A program made the translations under genes and the position numbers. Shown piece by piece: positions 48,805 to 60,310 of a DNA stretch of 64,000 nt (position 1 is the first letter of the stretch; each line of letters opens with the position of its first letter). Where the stretch lies: contig NZ_CP097636.1 in the NCBI RefSeq assembly GCF_023573145.1, positions 2,790,001 through 2,854,000 of the forward strand, in the 5' to 3' direction. The notes beneath the pieces were generated by a model. It was not told where the DNA came from and ran no database searches. It saw only the letters and a program-made list of their open reading frames with translations. The stretch is from Aquincola tertiaricarbonis. GTDB lineage: Bacteria > Pseudomonadota > Gammaproteobacteria > Burkholderiales > Burkholderiaceae_C.

Positions 48805-49878
48805 TCAGAACACCAGCGGCAGGCCCACGCGGGCGCCGTCGCGGGCACTGCGGTAGGCGGCGATGATCACTTCCAGCGAGCGCAGGCCTTCGTAGCCGTC
48901 CACCTCGGCACTGGCCTGGCCCAGCAGCGTGTCGATCACGTTGGCGTAGTACAGCGGGTGGCCGTAGCCATACACCGAAGGCGGCGCGTAGTTGGCGGCC
49001 TTGACCGCCTCGTCCTCGGGCTGCACGTCCTCGAAGGACCAGTGCTGGATCTCGTTGACGGCCACGCCGCCGATGCGCACGGTGCCCTTCTCGCCCAGCA
49101 CGGTGATGCTGCCTTCGAAATTCTTGCCGTGGGTGAGCATGGTGACGTTGATGGACGCCAGGCCGCCGCGGCGCAGGCGCAGGCTCATCACGCCGGTGTC
49201 CTCGGCCTCGATGTCGCGGCCCAGCGTGGCGGTGTAGGCATGCACGTTGTCCACCGGGCCCACCAGCCAGTCCACCATGTCCACGTAGTGGCTGGCCTGG
49301 TTCATGAAGGCGCCGCCGTCCATGTCCCAGCGGCCGCGCCAGGGCGCTTCGTCGTAGTAGCTCTGCGGCCGGGTCCAGAACACGTTGACGTTGACCATCG
49401 CGATGCGGCCGAAGCGGCCGGCGTCGATGGCCTTCTTCAGCAGCTGCAGCGTCGCGTTCAGCCGGTTCTGCTTGACCACGAACAGCTTGACGCCGGCCTC
49501 GCGGCAGGCGCGCACCATGGCCATGCCTTCGTCCCACTTGGTGGCCATGGGCTTTTCGCTGAGCACATGGCGGCCGGCCTGCGCCACCTCGATGGCCTGG
49601 CGCGAATGCAGGCCGCTGGGCGTGGCCAGCACCACGATGTCGGGCTGGCTGCCGGCCAGCAGCGCGGCCAGGCTGTGGAAGCGAGGCACCTCGGCCAGGT
49701 ACGGTGCTTGGGCCACCAGTGCGGCCATGGCTTCGGGCCGCTTGTCGCACAGCGCCACCAGCTCGGCACGTTCGGCATGGGCGGCCAGCGCCGCCACATG
49801 GTTGCGGGCGATGCGGCCACAGCCCACCAGCGCAAAACGAATACGGCGGCCGGCGCCGGTGCTCAGGGCTTCGGTCAT
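48805..49878 (-). CDS. UDP-GlcNAc-uronate 3-dehydrogenase (WbpB/WlbA-like)
   Basis: A 357-residue Gfo/Idh/MocA oxidoreductase that oxidises C-3 of UDP-GlcNAcA. The NAD motif is [17 protein letters not shown] (about 15-31), the catalytic region is [10 protein letters not shown] (EKP, near 108), and [20 protein letters not shown] matches the family. With WbpE and WbpD it covers three steps toward UDP-GlcNAc3NAcA. The first enzyme (WbpA, UDP-GlcNAc 6-dehydrogenase) and a WbpI 2-epimerase are not in the window. The start is ATG 49878. Confidence 0.9.
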   Translation of the reverse strand: MTEALSTGAGRRIRFALVGCGRIARNHVAALAAHAERAELVALCDKRPEAMAALVAQAPYLAEVPRFHSLAALLAGSQPDIVVLATPSGLHSRQAIEVAQAGRHVLSEKPMATKWDEGMAMVRACREAGVKLFVVKQNRLNATLQLLKKAIDAGRFGRIAMVNVNVFWTRPQSYYDEAPWRGRWDMDGGAFMNQASHYVDMVDWLVGPVDNVHAYTATLGRDIEAEDTGVMSLRLRRGGLASINVTMLTHGKNFEGSITVLGEKGTVRIGGVAVNEIQHWSFEDVQPEDEAVKAANYAPPSVYGYGHPLYYANVIDTLLGQASAEVDGYEGLRSLEVIIAAYRSARDGARVGLPLVF

Positions 49879-49891
49879 CAAGACAGCGTCA

Positions 49892-50461
49892 TCAATCGTG
49901 CTTCGCGTCGGCCAGCAGCGGCGCGGCCGCGTCCTTGGGCGCCAGGCGCGGCTGCACGCCGGCCGGCAGCGGCCATTCGATGCCGATGGCCGGGTCGTTC
50001 CAGACGATGCTGCCTTCGCAGTCCTTGGCGTAGGTGTCAGTGGTCTTGTAGAGGAAGTGGGTGTCGTCCTCCAGCGCCACGAAACCGTGGGCAAAGCCCT
50101 CGGGAATCCACAGCTGGCGCTTGTTGTCGGCCGACAGCACCTCACCCACCCACTGGCCGAAGGTGGGCGAGCCGCGGCGGATGTCCACCGCCACATCGAA
50201 GGCCGAGCCCTTGACCACACGCACCAGCTTGCCCTGGGCATGCGGCGCGCGCTGGTAGTGCAGGCCGCGCAGCACCCAGGCGGCGCTGACGGAATGGTTG
50301 TCCTGCACGAAGGCGCGCGGCGCGGGCAGGCCCAGCTCGGCCAGTTGCGCATGGAAGCGCGGTTCGTTGTAGCTCTCGGAGAACCAGCCGCGGTCGTCGC
50401 CGAACACCGCGGGCTCCACGATCACGACGCCCGGCAGGCGGGTGGGAATCAGCTTGCTCAT
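49892..50461 (-). CDS. rfbC: dTDP-4-dehydrorhamnose 3,5-epimerase
   Basis: A 189-residue cupin-fold enzyme, third in dTDP-L-rhamnose synthesis. VVIVEPAVFGDDRGWFSESYN, the catalytic histidine region VLRGLHYQ (near 66-73), and FAHGFVALEDDTHFLYKTTD are diagnostic. It is four bases after rfbA and the last of the rfbBDAC set on this strand. Confidence 0.96.
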   Translation of the reverse strand: MSKLIPTRLPGVVIVEPAVFGDDRGWFSESYNEPRFHAQLAELGLPAPRAFVQDNHSVSAAWVLRGLHYQRAPHAQGKLVRVVKGSAFDVAVDIRRGSPTFGQWVGEVLSADNKRQLWIPEGFAHGFVALEDDTHFLYKTTDTYAKDCEGSIVWNDPAIGIEWPLPAGVQPRLAPKDAAAPLLADAKHD

Positions 50462-50465
50462 GCGA

Positions 50466-51356
50466 TCAAAACACCTTGTCCTGCAGCACCTTCATCAGGT
50501 ACTGGCCATAACCGTTCTTCAGCATCGGGGCGGCCAGCTTCTCCAGCGCGGCCGCGTCGATCCAGCCGCTGCGGTAGGCGATTTCTTCCAGGCAGGCCAC
50601 CTTCAGGCCCTGGCGCTTTTCCAGCGTGGCGATGAACTGGCCGGCTTCCAGCAGGCTGTCATGCGTGCCGGTATCCAGCCAAGCGTAGCCGCGGCCCATG
50701 ATTTCGACCTGCAGCTGGCCCTGGTTGAGGTAGGCAGCGTTCACGTCGGTGATCTCCAACTCGCCGCGCGGGCTGGGTTGGATGTGGGCCGCGATGTCGC
50801 ACACCTGCTGGTCGTAGAAGTACAGGCCCGTGACCGCATAGTTGCTCTTGGGCTGCTTGGGCTTTTCTTCGATGCTGATGGCGCGCTGGCCGCCGTCAAA
50901 CTCGACCACGCCGTAACGCTCGGGGTCGTGCACGTGGTAGGCGAACACGGTGGCGCCCTGGTCGCGGCCGGCGGCGTTCTTCAGCAAGGCCTGGAAGTCA
51001 TGGCCGTGGAAGATGTTGTCGCCCAGCACCAGCGCGCTGGGATGGTTGCCCACGTGTTGCTTGCCCAAGATGAAGGCCTGCGCCAGGCCGTCGGGCTTTT
51101 CCTGCACGCAGTAGCTGAGGTTCACACCCCAGCGGCTGCCGTCGCCCAGCAACGACTGGAAGCGCGGCGTGTCCTGCGGCGTGCTGATGACCAGGATGTC
51201 GCTGATGCCGGCCAGCATCAGCGTGGCCAGCGGGTAATAAACCATCGGCTTGTCGTACACCGGCAGCAGCTGCTTGCTCAGCGCCAGCGTGGCCGGGTGC
51301 AGCCGGGTGCCGGAGCCGCCGGCCAGGATGATGCCCTTGCGGGGGGTATTGGTCAT
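50466..51356 (-). CDS. rfbA: Glucose-1-phosphate thymidylyltransferase
   Basis: A 296-residue enzyme that makes dTDP-glucose. [20 protein letters not shown] and [16 protein letters not shown] are the nucleotide-binding signature, and later [19 protein letters not shown] and [13 protein letters not shown] are typical of RmlA. Length is standard. Confidence 0.97.
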   Translation of the reverse strand: MTNTPRKGIILAGGSGTRLHPATLALSKQLLPVYDKPMVYYPLATLMLAGISDILVISTPQDTPRFQSLLGDGSRWGVNLSYCVQEKPDGLAQAFILGKQHVGNHPSALVLGDNIFHGHDFQALLKNAAGRDQGATVFAYHVHDPERYGVVEFDGGQRAISIEEKPKQPKSNYAVTGLYFYDQQVCDIAAHIQPSPRGELEITDVNAAYLNQGQLQVEIMGRGYAWLDTGTHDSLLEAGQFIATLEKRQGLKVACLEEIAYRSGWIDAAALEKLAAPMLKNGYGQYLMKVLQDKVF

Positions 51357-51379
51357 GGTGGGTACGGCGAAGTGGGTGA

Positions 51380-52273
51380 TCAGCGGAAGGCTTCGGTGAG
51401 CATGCGTTCGACGCCGTCCTGCCAGGGCGGCATGACAAGGTCGAAGGCCTGCTGCAGGCGCTGGGTGGACAGGCGCGAATTCAGCGGCCGGCGCGCCGGC
51501 GTGGGGAATGCCGTGGTGGGCACCGGCTCGATGGCGCCGGGTGCCACCTTCAGCGGCAGGCCGTTGGCACGGGCCCAGTCGATCACGAAGCTGGCGTAAC
51601 CGTGCCAGCTGGTCTCGCCCGCAGCCACTGCGTGGTACGTGCCGCCCAGCGCCGGGTTGGCGCGGCAGGCGCGGATGGCATGGGCGGTGATGTCGGCCAG
51701 CAGGTCGGCGCCGGTGGGCGCGCCGATCTGGTCGTCGATGACGGTGAGCTTCTCGCGCTCACCGGCCAGGCGCAGCATGGTGCGCGCGAAGTTGCCGCCG
51801 CGCGCGCCATAGACCCAGCTGGTGCGCAAGATGACGTGCGGGCAGCCGCTCGCCCGAATGGCCTCTTCGGCCTGCAGCTTGGTGCGACCGTAGACGCTCA
51901 AGGGGCCGGTGGGCGCGTCTTCGTCGCGCGGGGTGCTGCCGCTGCCATCGAACACGTAGTCGGTGCTGTAGTGCACCAGCAGCGCACCCAGGGCGGCGGC
52001 TTCCTTGGCGATCACCGCCGGGCCGGTGGCGTTGAGCGCCTCGGCCAGCGCCGGTTCGCTCTCGGCCTTGTCGACCGCGGTGTGCGCGGCGGCATTGACG
52101 ATGACGTCGGGCCGCACCTGGCGCACGGTCTCGGCCAGGCCCTCGGGCCGGCTGAAGTCGGCGTGCAGCGTGGGGCTGTCGAAGTCCAGCGCCACCAGCT
52201 CACCCAGCGGCCGCAGCGAGCGTTGCAGCTCCCAGCCGACCTGGCCACCCTTGCCGAACAGCAGGACCTTCAT
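51380..52273 (-). CDS. rfbD: dTDP-4-dehydrorhamnose reductase
   Basis: A 297-residue SDR and final step of dTDP-L-rhamnose synthesis. [17 protein letters not shown] is the NADPH motif, [13 protein letters not shown] and YSTDYVFDG follow, and the catalytic tyrosine and lysine are in [12 protein letters not shown]. The start ATG 52273 overlaps the rfbB stop by four bases; the open frame upstream is not coding. Confidence 0.96.
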   Translation of the reverse strand: MKVLLFGKGGQVGWELQRSLRPLGELVALDFDSPTLHADFSRPEGLAETVRQVRPDVIVNAAAHTAVDKAESEPALAEALNATGPAVIAKEAAALGALLVHYSTDYVFDGSGSTPRDEDAPTGPLSVYGRTKLQAEEAIRASGCPHVILRTSWVYGARGGNFARTMLRLAGEREKLTVIDDQIGAPTGADLLADITAHAIRACRANPALGGTYHAVAAGETSWHGYASFVIDWARANGLPLKVAPGAIEPVPTTAFPTPARRPLNSRLSTQRLQQAFDLVMPPWQDGVERMLTEAFR

Positions 52274-53334
52274 GCACGGCCGCCGTAGTTGGTGCCGATC
52301 CAGTCCTTGTAGGCGCCGCTTTGCACGTCGGCCACCCAGGCGCTGTTGTCCAGGTACCACTGCACCGTCTTGCGGATGCCTGTGTCGAAGGTCTCGGCCG
52401 GCCGCCAGCCCAGTTCACGCTCGATCTTGCGGGCGTCGATGGCGTAGCGGCGGTCGTGGCCGGGGCGGTCGGTCACGTAGGTGATGAGGCGGCTGTAGGG
52501 GCCGGCCGGGTCGGGGTTGAGTTCGTCCAGCAGCGCGCACACCGTCTTGACGATGTCGATGTTGGCCTTCTCGTTCCAGCCGCCGATGTTGTAGGTCTCA
52601 CCCAGCGTGCCGCGCTCCAGCACGGCGCGGATGCCGCTGCAGTGGTCCTTGACGTACAGCCAGTCGCGGATCTGCTGGCCGTCGCCATACACCGGCAGCG
52701 GCTTGCCGGCCAGGGCGTTGACGATCATCAGCGGGATCAGCTTCTCGGGGAAGTGGTAGGGCCCGTAGTTGTTGGAGCAGTTGGTGGTGACCACCGGCAG
52801 CCCGTAGGTGTGGTGCCAGGCGCGCACCAGGTGGTCGCTGGCGGCCTTGCTGGCGCTGTAGGGGCTGTTGGGCTCGTAGGGGTTGGTCTCGGCGAACGGC
52901 GGGTCGGTGGGCTTGAGCGAGCCGTAGACCTCGTCGGTGCTGACATGGTGGAAGCGGAACGCGGCCTTGGCCTCGCCTTGCAGCTGGCTCCAGTAGGCGC
53001 GCGAGGCTTCCAGCAGCGCAAACGTGCCATCGATGTTGGTGCGCATGAAGGCGCCCGGGCCGTGGATGCTGCGGTCCACATGGCTTTCGGCCGCAAAATG
53101 CACCAGCGCACGCGGCTGGTGCGTGGCCAGCAGCTCATCGACCAGATTGCGGTCGCAGATGTCGCCGTTGACGAACACGTGGCGGGCATCGCCTTCGAGC
53201 GACTTCAGGTTGCCGAGGTTGCCGGCATAGGTCAGCAGGTCGAGGTTGATGACCTTCTCATCCGACTGGGCCAGCCAGTCGAGCACGAAGTTGCTGCCGA
53301 TGAAGCCGGCGCCGCCAGTCACGAGGATCGTCAT
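52270..53334 (-). CDS. rfbB: dTDP-glucose 4,6-dehydratase
   Basis: A 354-residue extended [22 protein letters not shown] at the N-terminus, [11 protein letters not shown] and the catalytic [17 protein letters not shown] (YxxxK) are standard for RmlB. I start at ATG 53334. It is the first gene of the leftward train of 17 genes ending at fcl. The 155-base divergent gap to lysS should contain its promoter. Confidence 0.97.
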   Translation of the reverse strand: MTILVTGGAGFIGSNFVLDWLAQSDEKVINLDLLTYAGNLGNLKSLEGDARHVFVNGDICDRNLVDELLATHQPRALVHFAAESHVDRSIHGPGAFMRTNIDGTFALLEASRAYWSQLQGEAKAAFRFHHVSTDEVYGSLKPTDPPFAETNPYEPNSPYSASKAASDHLVRAWHHTYGLPVVTTNCSNNYGPYHFPEKLIPLMIVNALAGKPLPVYGDGQQIRDWLYVKDHCSGIRAVLERGTLGETYNIGGWNEKANIDIVKTVCALLDELNPDPAGPYSRLITYVTDRPGHDRRYAIDARKIERELGWRPAETFDTGIRKTVQWYLDNSAWVADVQSGAYKDWIGTNYGGRA

Positions 53335-53489
53335 GGGTGTGATGTGAGTGATTGAAGGGCCCCGCGCCGGCTGGGCGCCGCGGTTGGGCGACTTGGTAAT
53401 CTGACCGGCGAAGTATGCCTTGCAAGGGTCTACACCTAGAATCCCCACCCCCTGGTGCCGTTGGCGCCCCTCTTTTCGGCCCCCTTCGC
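53335..53489. promoter_or_regulatory. Divergent intergenic region between rfbB and lysS
   Basis: This 155-base gap must carry start signals for the leftward sugar-nucleotide train and for rightward lysS. A TAGAAT box at 53437-53442, about 48 bases before the lysS ATG, is the best rightward -10 candidate. The TTGCAA hexamer upstream of it is only 11 bases away, too close for a normal -35. No clear leftward hexamer pair stands out. Confidence 0.35.
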
Positions 53490-54995
53490 ATGACCGACCA
53501 AGCAACCCCCACGCCCGCCGCCGATGACAACAAGCTGATCGCCGAGCGCCGCGAGAAACTCGCCGCGATCCGACGCGAGGGGGTCGCCTTCCCCAACGAC
53601 TTCAAGCCGCGCGAACGCGCCGCCGAGCTGCAGCAGCGCCACAGCCAGACGCCCAACGAGGAACTGGAGCCGCAGGCCGTGGCGGTGTCGCTGGCCGGCC
53701 GCATGATGCTCAAGCGGGTGATGGGCAAGGCCAGCTTCTGCACGCTGCAGGACGCCACCGGCCGCATCCAGCTCTTCGTGGCGCGCGACAACGTGGGCGA
53801 CGAGGTGTATGCCGCCTTCAAGCACTGGGACCTGGGCGACATCCTGGGCGCAGAGGGCACGCTCTTCCGCACCAAGACCGGCGAGCTTTCGGTCAAGGTG
53901 ACCACGCTGCGCCTGCTGACCAAGAGCCTGCGCCCCCTGCCCGACAAGTTCCACGGCATGGCCGACCAGGAACAGAAGTACCGCCAGCGCTACGTCGACC
54001 TGATCACCGACGACGAGGCCCGCGCCCGCTTTGCCGCGCGCAGCAAAACGCTGTCGGCCATCCGCCAGTTCATGGTGGAGCACCGCTTCATGGAAGTGGA
54101 AACGCCGATGCTGCACCCGATCCCGGGCGGCGCCAACGCACGGCCCTTCGTCACCCACCACAACGCGCTCGACCAGGAGATGTTCCTGCGCATCGCGCCC
54201 GAGCTGTACCTGAAGCGGCTGATCGTCGGCGGCTTCGAGCGGGTGTTCGAGATCAACCGCAGCTTCCGCAACGAAGGCATCAGCGTCCGGCACAACCCGG
54301 AATTCACGATGATGGAGTTCTATGCGGCCTACTGGAACCATCACGACCTGATGGACTTCACCGAAGAGGTGCTGCGCCACGCCGCCCGCCAGGCCACCGG
54401 CTCGGCCGCCATCAGCTACGCCGGCAAGCCGGTGCACCTGGACCAGCCCTTCGCCCGCCTGACGGTGCGCGACTCGCTGGTGGCGCATGCCGGCCTCAGC
54501 CCCGAAGAAGCGGTGGACGCCGAGGTGCTGCGCGCCCGCCTGAAGGCCGCCGGCGAAGAAGCCCCCGCCCACTGGAAGCTGCCCGAGCTGCAGTTCGGCC
54601 TCTTTGAGGCGGTGGTGGAAGAAAAGCTCTGGCAGCCCACCTTCATCATCGACTACCCGGTGGAAGTGAGCCCGCTGGCCCGCGCATCGGATGCCGATCC
54701 GTCGATCACCGAGCGCTTCGAGCTGTTCATCACCGGCCGCGAGTACGCCAACGGCTTCTCGGAGCTGAACGACGCCGAGGACCAGGCCGCGCGCTTCCAG
54801 GCCCAGGCCGCCAACAAGGAAGCCGGCGACGAAGAGGCGATGTACTACGACGCCGACTTCATCCGCGCGCTGGAATACGGCATGCCGCCCACCGGCGGCT
54901 GCGGCATCGGCATCGACCGCCTGGTGATGCTGCTGACCGATTCGCCCAGCATCCGCGACGTCATCCTGTTCCCGGCGCTGCGGCGCGAAGGCTGA
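53490..54995 (+). CDS. lysS: Lysyl-tRNA synthetase, class II
   Basis: A 501-residue class II aminoacyl-tRNA synthetase. An N-terminal OB-fold anticodon-binding domain (about 60-150) precedes the catalytic core. Motif 2 is [20 protein letters not shown] and motif 3 is [16 protein letters not shown] near the C-terminus. Length and order fit LysS. The start ATG 53490 gives the usual short acidic tail; the upstream frame is not conserved-looking. The flavin-oxidase-like gene follows by 15 bases, so the two may share a transcript. Confidence 0.97.
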   Translation: MTDQATPTPAADDNKLIAERREKLAAIRREGVAFPNDFKPRERAAELQQRHSQTPNEELEPQAVAVSLAGRMMLKRVMGKASFCTLQDATGRIQLFVARDNVGDEVYAAFKHWDLGDILGAEGTLFRTKTGELSVKVTTLRLLTKSLRPLPDKFHGMADQEQKYRQRYVDLITDDEARARFAARSKTLSAIRQFMVEHRFMEVETPMLHPIPGGANARPFVTHHNALDQEMFLRIAPELYLKRLIVGGFERVFEINRSFRNEGISVRHNPEFTMMEFYAAYWNHHDLMDFTEEVLRHAARQATGSAAISYAGKPVHLDQPFARLTVRDSLVAHAGLSPEEAVDAEVLRARLKAAGEEAPAHWKLPELQFGLFEAVVEEKLWQPTFIIDYPVEVSPLARASDADPSITERFELFITGREYANGFSELNDAEDQAARFQAQAANKEAGDEEAMYYDADFIRALEYGMPPTGGCGIGIDRLVMLLTDSPSIRDVILFPALRREG

Positions 54996-55010
54996 GGCAG
55001 GGGGTTCGCG

Positions 55011-55565
55011 GTGTTTTCGTCCCGCATCGAATCCCTGCACATCCTGGAAGCGGCCTGCTGGCAGGAACTGCAGCGCGCCGCCACCGACCGCCGGCACGGC
55101 TGGCGGTTGATGACCCTGGCCACCGTCAACGGCGACGAGGCCGACGCCCGCAGCGTGGTGCTGCGGGAGGCCCGCCGCGGCCCGCAGGAGCTGGTTTTCT
55201 ACACCGACGCCCGTGCCGGCAAGGTACAGCAGATCGCGCGCCAGCCCAAGGGCACGCTGGTGATGTGGTCGCGCGAACTGGCCTGGCAGCTGCGGCTGCG
55301 GGTGCAGCTGAGCGTGGACACCGACGGCCCCGACGTGGCCCAGCGCTGGGCCGAAGTGCGGCGCACCCGATCGGCCGCCGACTACCTGGCCGGCGTGGCC
55401 CCGGGCAGCGAGCTGCCCACGCCGCTGGTGCCCGAGCGCGCCTCGCGCGAGCACTTCGCGGTGGTCACGGCCCGGGTGCTGTCCATCGACTGGACCGAAC
55501 TGCATGAAGACGGGCACCGCCGTGCCATCTTCCAGGCCGATCACGCCACCTGGGTGCAGCCCTAG
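55011..55565 (+). CDS. Pyridoxamine 5'-phosphate oxidase family protein
   Basis: A 184-residue split-barrel flavoprotein-like protein starting at GTG 55011. WRLMTLATVNGDEADARSVVLRE (about 31-53) and the LVFYTDARAGKVQQIARQPKG stretch match the FMN-binding half of PNPOx-like proteins. Its C-terminus lacks the conserved RxxR-type end of true PdxH, so it is probably a related oxidoreductase or flavin-binding protein of unknown substrate. It follows lysS by 15 bases. Confidence 0.8.
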   Translation: MFSSRIESLHILEAACWQELQRAATDRRHGWRLMTLATVNGDEADARSVVLREARRGPQELVFYTDARAGKVQQIARQPKGTLVMWSRELAWQLRLRVQLSVDTDGPDVAQRWAEVRRTRSAADYLAGVAPGSELPTPLVPERASREHFAVVTARVLSIDWTELHEDGHRRAIFQADHATWVQP

Positions 55566-55571
55566 GCTTCG

Positions 55572-55646
55572 CGGCTGTCAAGCAAAGACAAGCAGGTTTT
55601 CCGACACTTTTCGGCACGTTGCGCCAGGTCCCGGCTGTCAACCAAA
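55572..55646. repeat. Pair of 15-base direct repeats, 60 bases apart
   Basis: CGGCTGTCAAGCAAA at 55572-55586 and CGGCTGTCAACCAAA at 55632-55646 differ at one base. They lie in the 134-base gap upstream of the small gene at 55700. Spacing is close to six helical turns. They could be operator half-sites; no regulator is known to me for this sequence. Confidence 0.6.
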
Positions 55647-55665
55647 AGCCGGCTCGACCGATATA

Positions 55666-55691
55666 GGAACACCTCGACAGAGAGAGTCGTT
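55666..55691 (+). promoter_or_regulatory. Possible ECF-sigma-type promoter upstream of the small gene
   Basis: GGAAC at 55666-55670 is followed 16 bases later by TCGTT at 55687-55691. GGAAC is the usual -35 core for RpoE/ECF sigma factors, and spacing is acceptable. The -10 match is weak and the ATG at 55700 leaves little leader, so this is only a candidate. Confidence 0.25.
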
Positions 55692-55699
55692 CCTCCATC

Positions 55700-55948
55700 A
55701 TGCAAGCCAACGCCCACCCCGTCTTCGAACGCCTGACCGCCGCCCAGAGCCCGCTGGCCCGCCAGCAGCTGCTGCATGAGCTGGAAAAGCTCGTCGACAG
55801 CCGCCATGGCGAAAAAGCCCTCGTGCAGCGCGTGCACCAGGTCGTCGACCGCGGCGTGCCCTACTTCTCGCCCACCGACACCCACTACCTGAACTGGGCG
55901 CGGCAGGTGGCCGAGCTGTGGCAGCGCGCCGAGGCGCTACCCGCCTGA
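55700..55948 (+). CDS. Small conserved-looking protein of unknown function
   Basis: An 82-residue mostly helical soluble protein with no signal peptide or membrane segment. It begins MQANAHPVFERLTAAQSPL, has a charged helix around HELEKLVDSRHGEKALVQRV, and contains a VPYFSPTDTHYLNWARQVAE stretch near the end. I do not recognise a family. Codon-position bias is coding-like, and the gene fills the gap between the PNPOx-like gene and a convergent hydratase gene. No strong ribosome-binding site precedes the ATG. An antisense frame at 55562-55885 overlaps it but looks less protein-like. Confidence 0.6.
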   Translation: MQANAHPVFERLTAAQSPLARQQLLHELEKLVDSRHGEKALVQRVHQVVDRGVPYFSPTDTHYLNWARQVAELWQRAEALPA

Positions 55949-55958
55949 GACACCCCAC

Positions 55959-55977
55959 CGGGGCGCCACGCGCCCCG
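55959..55977. terminator. GC-rich hairpin between convergent genes
   Basis: CGGGGCG (55959-55965) pairs with CGCCCCG (55971-55977) around CCACG. It sits in the 36-base gap between the small gene and the hydratase gene, which converge. No T-run follows, so a terminator role is plausible but unproven. Confidence 0.45.
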
Positions 55978-55984
55978 TAGGTGC

Positions 55985-56773
55985 CTACCGGTGCTTGAAC
56001 ACCGGCGCCCGCTTGCTCAGGAAGGCGTCCATGCCTTCCTTCTGGTCTTCCGTCGCGAACATCGCGTGGAACAGCCGGCGCTCATACGACACGCCGTCCG
56101 ACAGGCTGCCTTCGAAGGCGCGGTTCACGCACTCCTTGGCCATCATCACGCTGGGCATGCCGTAGCTGCAGATCACGGCGGCGGCGCCCAGCGCCTCGTC
56201 GATCAGCTTGTCGGCCGGCACCACGCGTGACACCAGGCCGGCACGCTCGGCCTCGGCCGCGTCCATCATGCGGGCGGTCAGGATCATGTCCATCGCCTTG
56301 CTCTTGCCCACCGCGCGCGGCAGCCGCTGCGTGCCGCCGGCGCCGGGCATGATGCCGATCTTGATCTCGGGCTGGCCGAACTTGGCCGTCTCGGCCGCGA
56401 TGATGAAGTCGCACATCATCGCCAGCTCGCAGCCGCCGCCCAGCGCAAAGCCCGCCACCGCGGCGATCACCGGCTTGCGCACCTGGCGGATGGTTTCCCA
56501 GTTGCGGGTGATGAAGTTGCCGCCGTAGGTGTCCTCGAAGGTGTACTTGGCCATGGCCGCGATGTCGGCACCGGCCGCGAACGCCTTCTCGCTGCCGGTG
56601 ACCACGATGCAGCCGATGGCCGGGTCGGCGTCGAAGGCCAGCAGTGCATGGCCCAGGTCGTTCATCAGGCCGTCGTTCAGCGCATTCAGCTGCTTGGGGC
56701 GGTTCAGCGTGATCAGCGCCGTCTTCAGCGGGCCGTCGCCGCGCAGCTCGGTGAGGATGTGTTCGTAGTCCAT
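55985..56773 (-). CDS. Enoyl-CoA hydratase/isomerase family protein
   Basis: A 262-residue crotonase-fold enzyme. [21 protein letters not shown] is the first oxyanion-hole loop, and [20 protein letters not shown] carries the second, with a catalytic glutamate. [21 protein letters not shown] is the usual signature; its glutamate is the second catalytic acid. Full length and with both acids present, it is likely a true short-chain enoyl-CoA hydratase of beta-oxidation or phenylacetate-type degradation. It is monocistronic by layout. Confidence 0.93.
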   Translation of the reverse strand: MDYEHILTELRGDGPLKTALITLNRPKQLNALNDGLMNDLGHALLAFDADPAIGCIVVTGSEKAFAAGADIAAMAKYTFEDTYGGNFITRNWETIRQVRKPVIAAVAGFALGGGCELAMMCDFIIAAETAKFGQPEIKIGIMPGAGGTQRLPRAVGKSKAMDMILTARMMDAAEAERAGLVSRVVPADKLIDEALGAAAVICSYGMPSVMMAKECVNRAFEGSLSDGVSYERRLFHAMFATEDQKEGMDAFLSKRAPVFKHR

Positions 56774-56806
56774 CGCTTGTCTCTCGGGGGTGAACGTCGT
56801 GCGGCG

Positions 56807-56812
56807 ACTATA
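56807..56812 (-). promoter_or_regulatory. Candidate -10 box for the enoyl-CoA hydratase gene
   Basis: On the minus strand the sequence reads TATAGT, about 34 bases before the ATG at 56773, within a very GC-rich gap. No good -35 hexamer is found at 16-18 bases upstream, so confidence is low. Confidence 0.3.
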
Positions 56813-56834
56813 GGCGCGGCCCGGCCCGCCCCGC

Positions 56835-58060
56835 TCAGGGCGTCTGCAGCGGCGGCGCGTTGAGCATCAGGTCCACATAGGTATCGCCCTCGTGGCGGAT
56901 CAGGATGCGCACCGGCAGGTACTGCAGCGTGGGCGCGAACCACAGCTCGGCCGTCAGCTCACCGGGGCGGGTGGACTCGCGCCGCGGCTTGACGTGGAAG
57001 GTGCGCAGCTCGCCGACGCGGGTGTACAGCGTTTCTTCGGCCACCACGTCGTAGTGCCAGCGGTCGATGCGCCGCGGCAGCGCCAGCGGAAACTCCAGCG
57101 CCTGCCCCACCTTGAGCAGCTGCGGCTGGGTGGTGAACAGCCATGTCAGCTGCACGAACTGGCTGGCGGTGTCCTGCACGCCGGGCCAGGGCTCGGCGGT
57201 GCCGCGGTCCAGCACGATGCGGTCGGGCTCGAAGCTCAGCCCGCGCCGGCGTGGCTTGCCGAACAAGGTGGTGGTCTCTTCCTCGTAGCGCCGGGGCACC
57301 AGGCCGCCAGCGCCGATGCTGCCTTCACTGGTCATGCGCCGCGCCACCAGCGGCGCCACGCTGGGGCCCACCAGCACGTCCACCTGCACCTGGTAGCGCT
57401 GGCCCTGGCGGATCCACTGCACGCGGGCGCTGCCGTTCACCTCGCCGCGGTAGTTGCCGGTGAGCACGTAGTCCAGCCGGGTGGAAGGCGGCCACTCGAA
57501 GCCCGGCGCCACGGCGGAAGCCACCGACAGCGCCGCCGCCGGGCCGGAGGCCGCGGGGACCGGCGCACTGGCGGTGGCCACCGGTGCCGGTGCCGCGGCG
57601 GACGCGGCCTGCGCCACGGCCGAGGCGGCTGCCGACGCGCGCTCGGCGGCCGCGAGCGCAGCCTCTGCGGCCGAGGCGGCCGAAGCCGCTTCTGCCGCGG
57701 CCAGGGCCTCGCGTTCGGCCCGCACGGCCTCGGCCCGTGCCTGGGCCTCGGCCTGCGCCTGTGCATCGGCCGCCTCCGCCGCTGAAGCGGCCGGATCGGG
57801 CGCCGGCGCCTGTTCGGCCCGTACAGCCCGCGGCGCCGGCGGTGCGGCCACCCGGGGCGCCACGGTGGGCGGCGCCGCCTGCTGCAGCTCACGCACGAAG
57901 GCCACGTCCATGCGCTGCATCGCCGGCTTGTTGCCGGCGCCCGCATCGACCATCAGCTCGGCCACCTCGCTGCCCAGGCAGCCGTGCACGCCCAGCACCG
58001 CCGCCAGCACGGCCAGCGCGGCCCAGCGGCGCAGCCCGCGGCCACCCGCGGGCCGGCGGT

Positions 58061-58076
<16 letters not shown>
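56835..58076 (-). CDS. DUF3108 domain protein with alanine/glutamate-rich linker
   Basis: A 413-residue envelope protein. A basic N-terminus and one hydrophobic helix (about 18-34) suggest an inner-membrane anchor or signal peptide; Cys33 sits at its end. Residues about 95-190 are an Ala/Glu/Gln-rich, proline-broken region, probably an extended helix or coiled coil spanning the periplasm. The C-terminal 215 residues match the DUF3108 beta domain ([19 protein letters not shown] and [21 protein letters not shown] sequence, here [17 protein letters not shown]). Function is unknown. It starts 16 bases before the M61 peptidase gene ends, so the two are coupled. Confidence 0.85.
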
Positions 58077-59788
<1,712 letters not shown>

Positions 59789-59812
59789 GGACAACAGCGG
59801 TGGGAAATCAGG

Positions 59813-60268
59813 TCACGCGCCGGCGGCGCCGATGAAGCAGCTCAGCGCGGCCACCGCGCTGAGGCGGAAGCGCAGCGTCAGCCAGGCGGACAGGCCGTGC
59901 CGCGGGTACACCCGGCGGTCGACCAGGTAGCAGCCGATCAGCATCGCGCCGCTGATCACCAGACCGGCGTTGGGCGGCATCATCACCGCCAGCCAGGCCA
60001 CCAGCGAGGGCGCCACGCCCCAGCCGAACAGCCCCGGAGTGCCGTCGCGAAAACCGATGCCCCAGTGGATGCCACCGAGGAAGGAGACGATCACCGCGGC
60101 ATAGGTGGCCAGCGCCAGCGTGACGTAAGGCAAGGTGTCGGCCCGCACCCACCACACCAGCAGCGCGCTGGCAACGAAGGGGATGAGGCCGGCATAACCC
60201 AGGCGCAGCGCCTGGGGCGAAGGAGCAGGAACCGGGGCGGGGGCGGAAGCGGTCAGTGGGGCAGACAT
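59813..60268 (-). CDS. DUF3429 family membrane protein
   Basis: A 151-residue protein with about five hydrophobic segments after a proline/alanine-rich N-terminus. LRLGYAGLIPFVASALLVWW and VSFLGGIHWGIGF are the DUF3429 hallmarks. Function is unknown. It ends 24 bases before the M61 gene and starts 42 bases after dsbC, all on one strand. Confidence 0.85.
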   Translation of the reverse strand: MSAPLTASAPAPVPAPSPQALRLGYAGLIPFVASALLVWWVRADTLPYVTLALATYAAVIVSFLGGIHWGIGFRDGTPGLFGWGVAPSLVAWLAVMMPPNAGLVISGAMLIGCYLVDRRVYPRHGLSAWLTLRFRLSAVAALSCFIGAAGA

Positions 60269-60310
60269 GGCGCCCGCATTGTCACCGCGCGCGCCGGCCG
60301 CCGCGCATCG

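Noticed and set aside
53436..55544. Minus-strand open frame (702 codons) opposite lysS and the PNPOx-like gene
   Set aside because: lysS on the other strand has all class II synthetase motifs; the antisense product is His/Gly/Gln-rich shadow sequence.
55562..55885. Minus-strand 107-codon frame overlapping the small gene at 55700
   Set aside because: Its product lacks coding-like features, and the plus-strand frame has better amino-acid balance and gene spacing.
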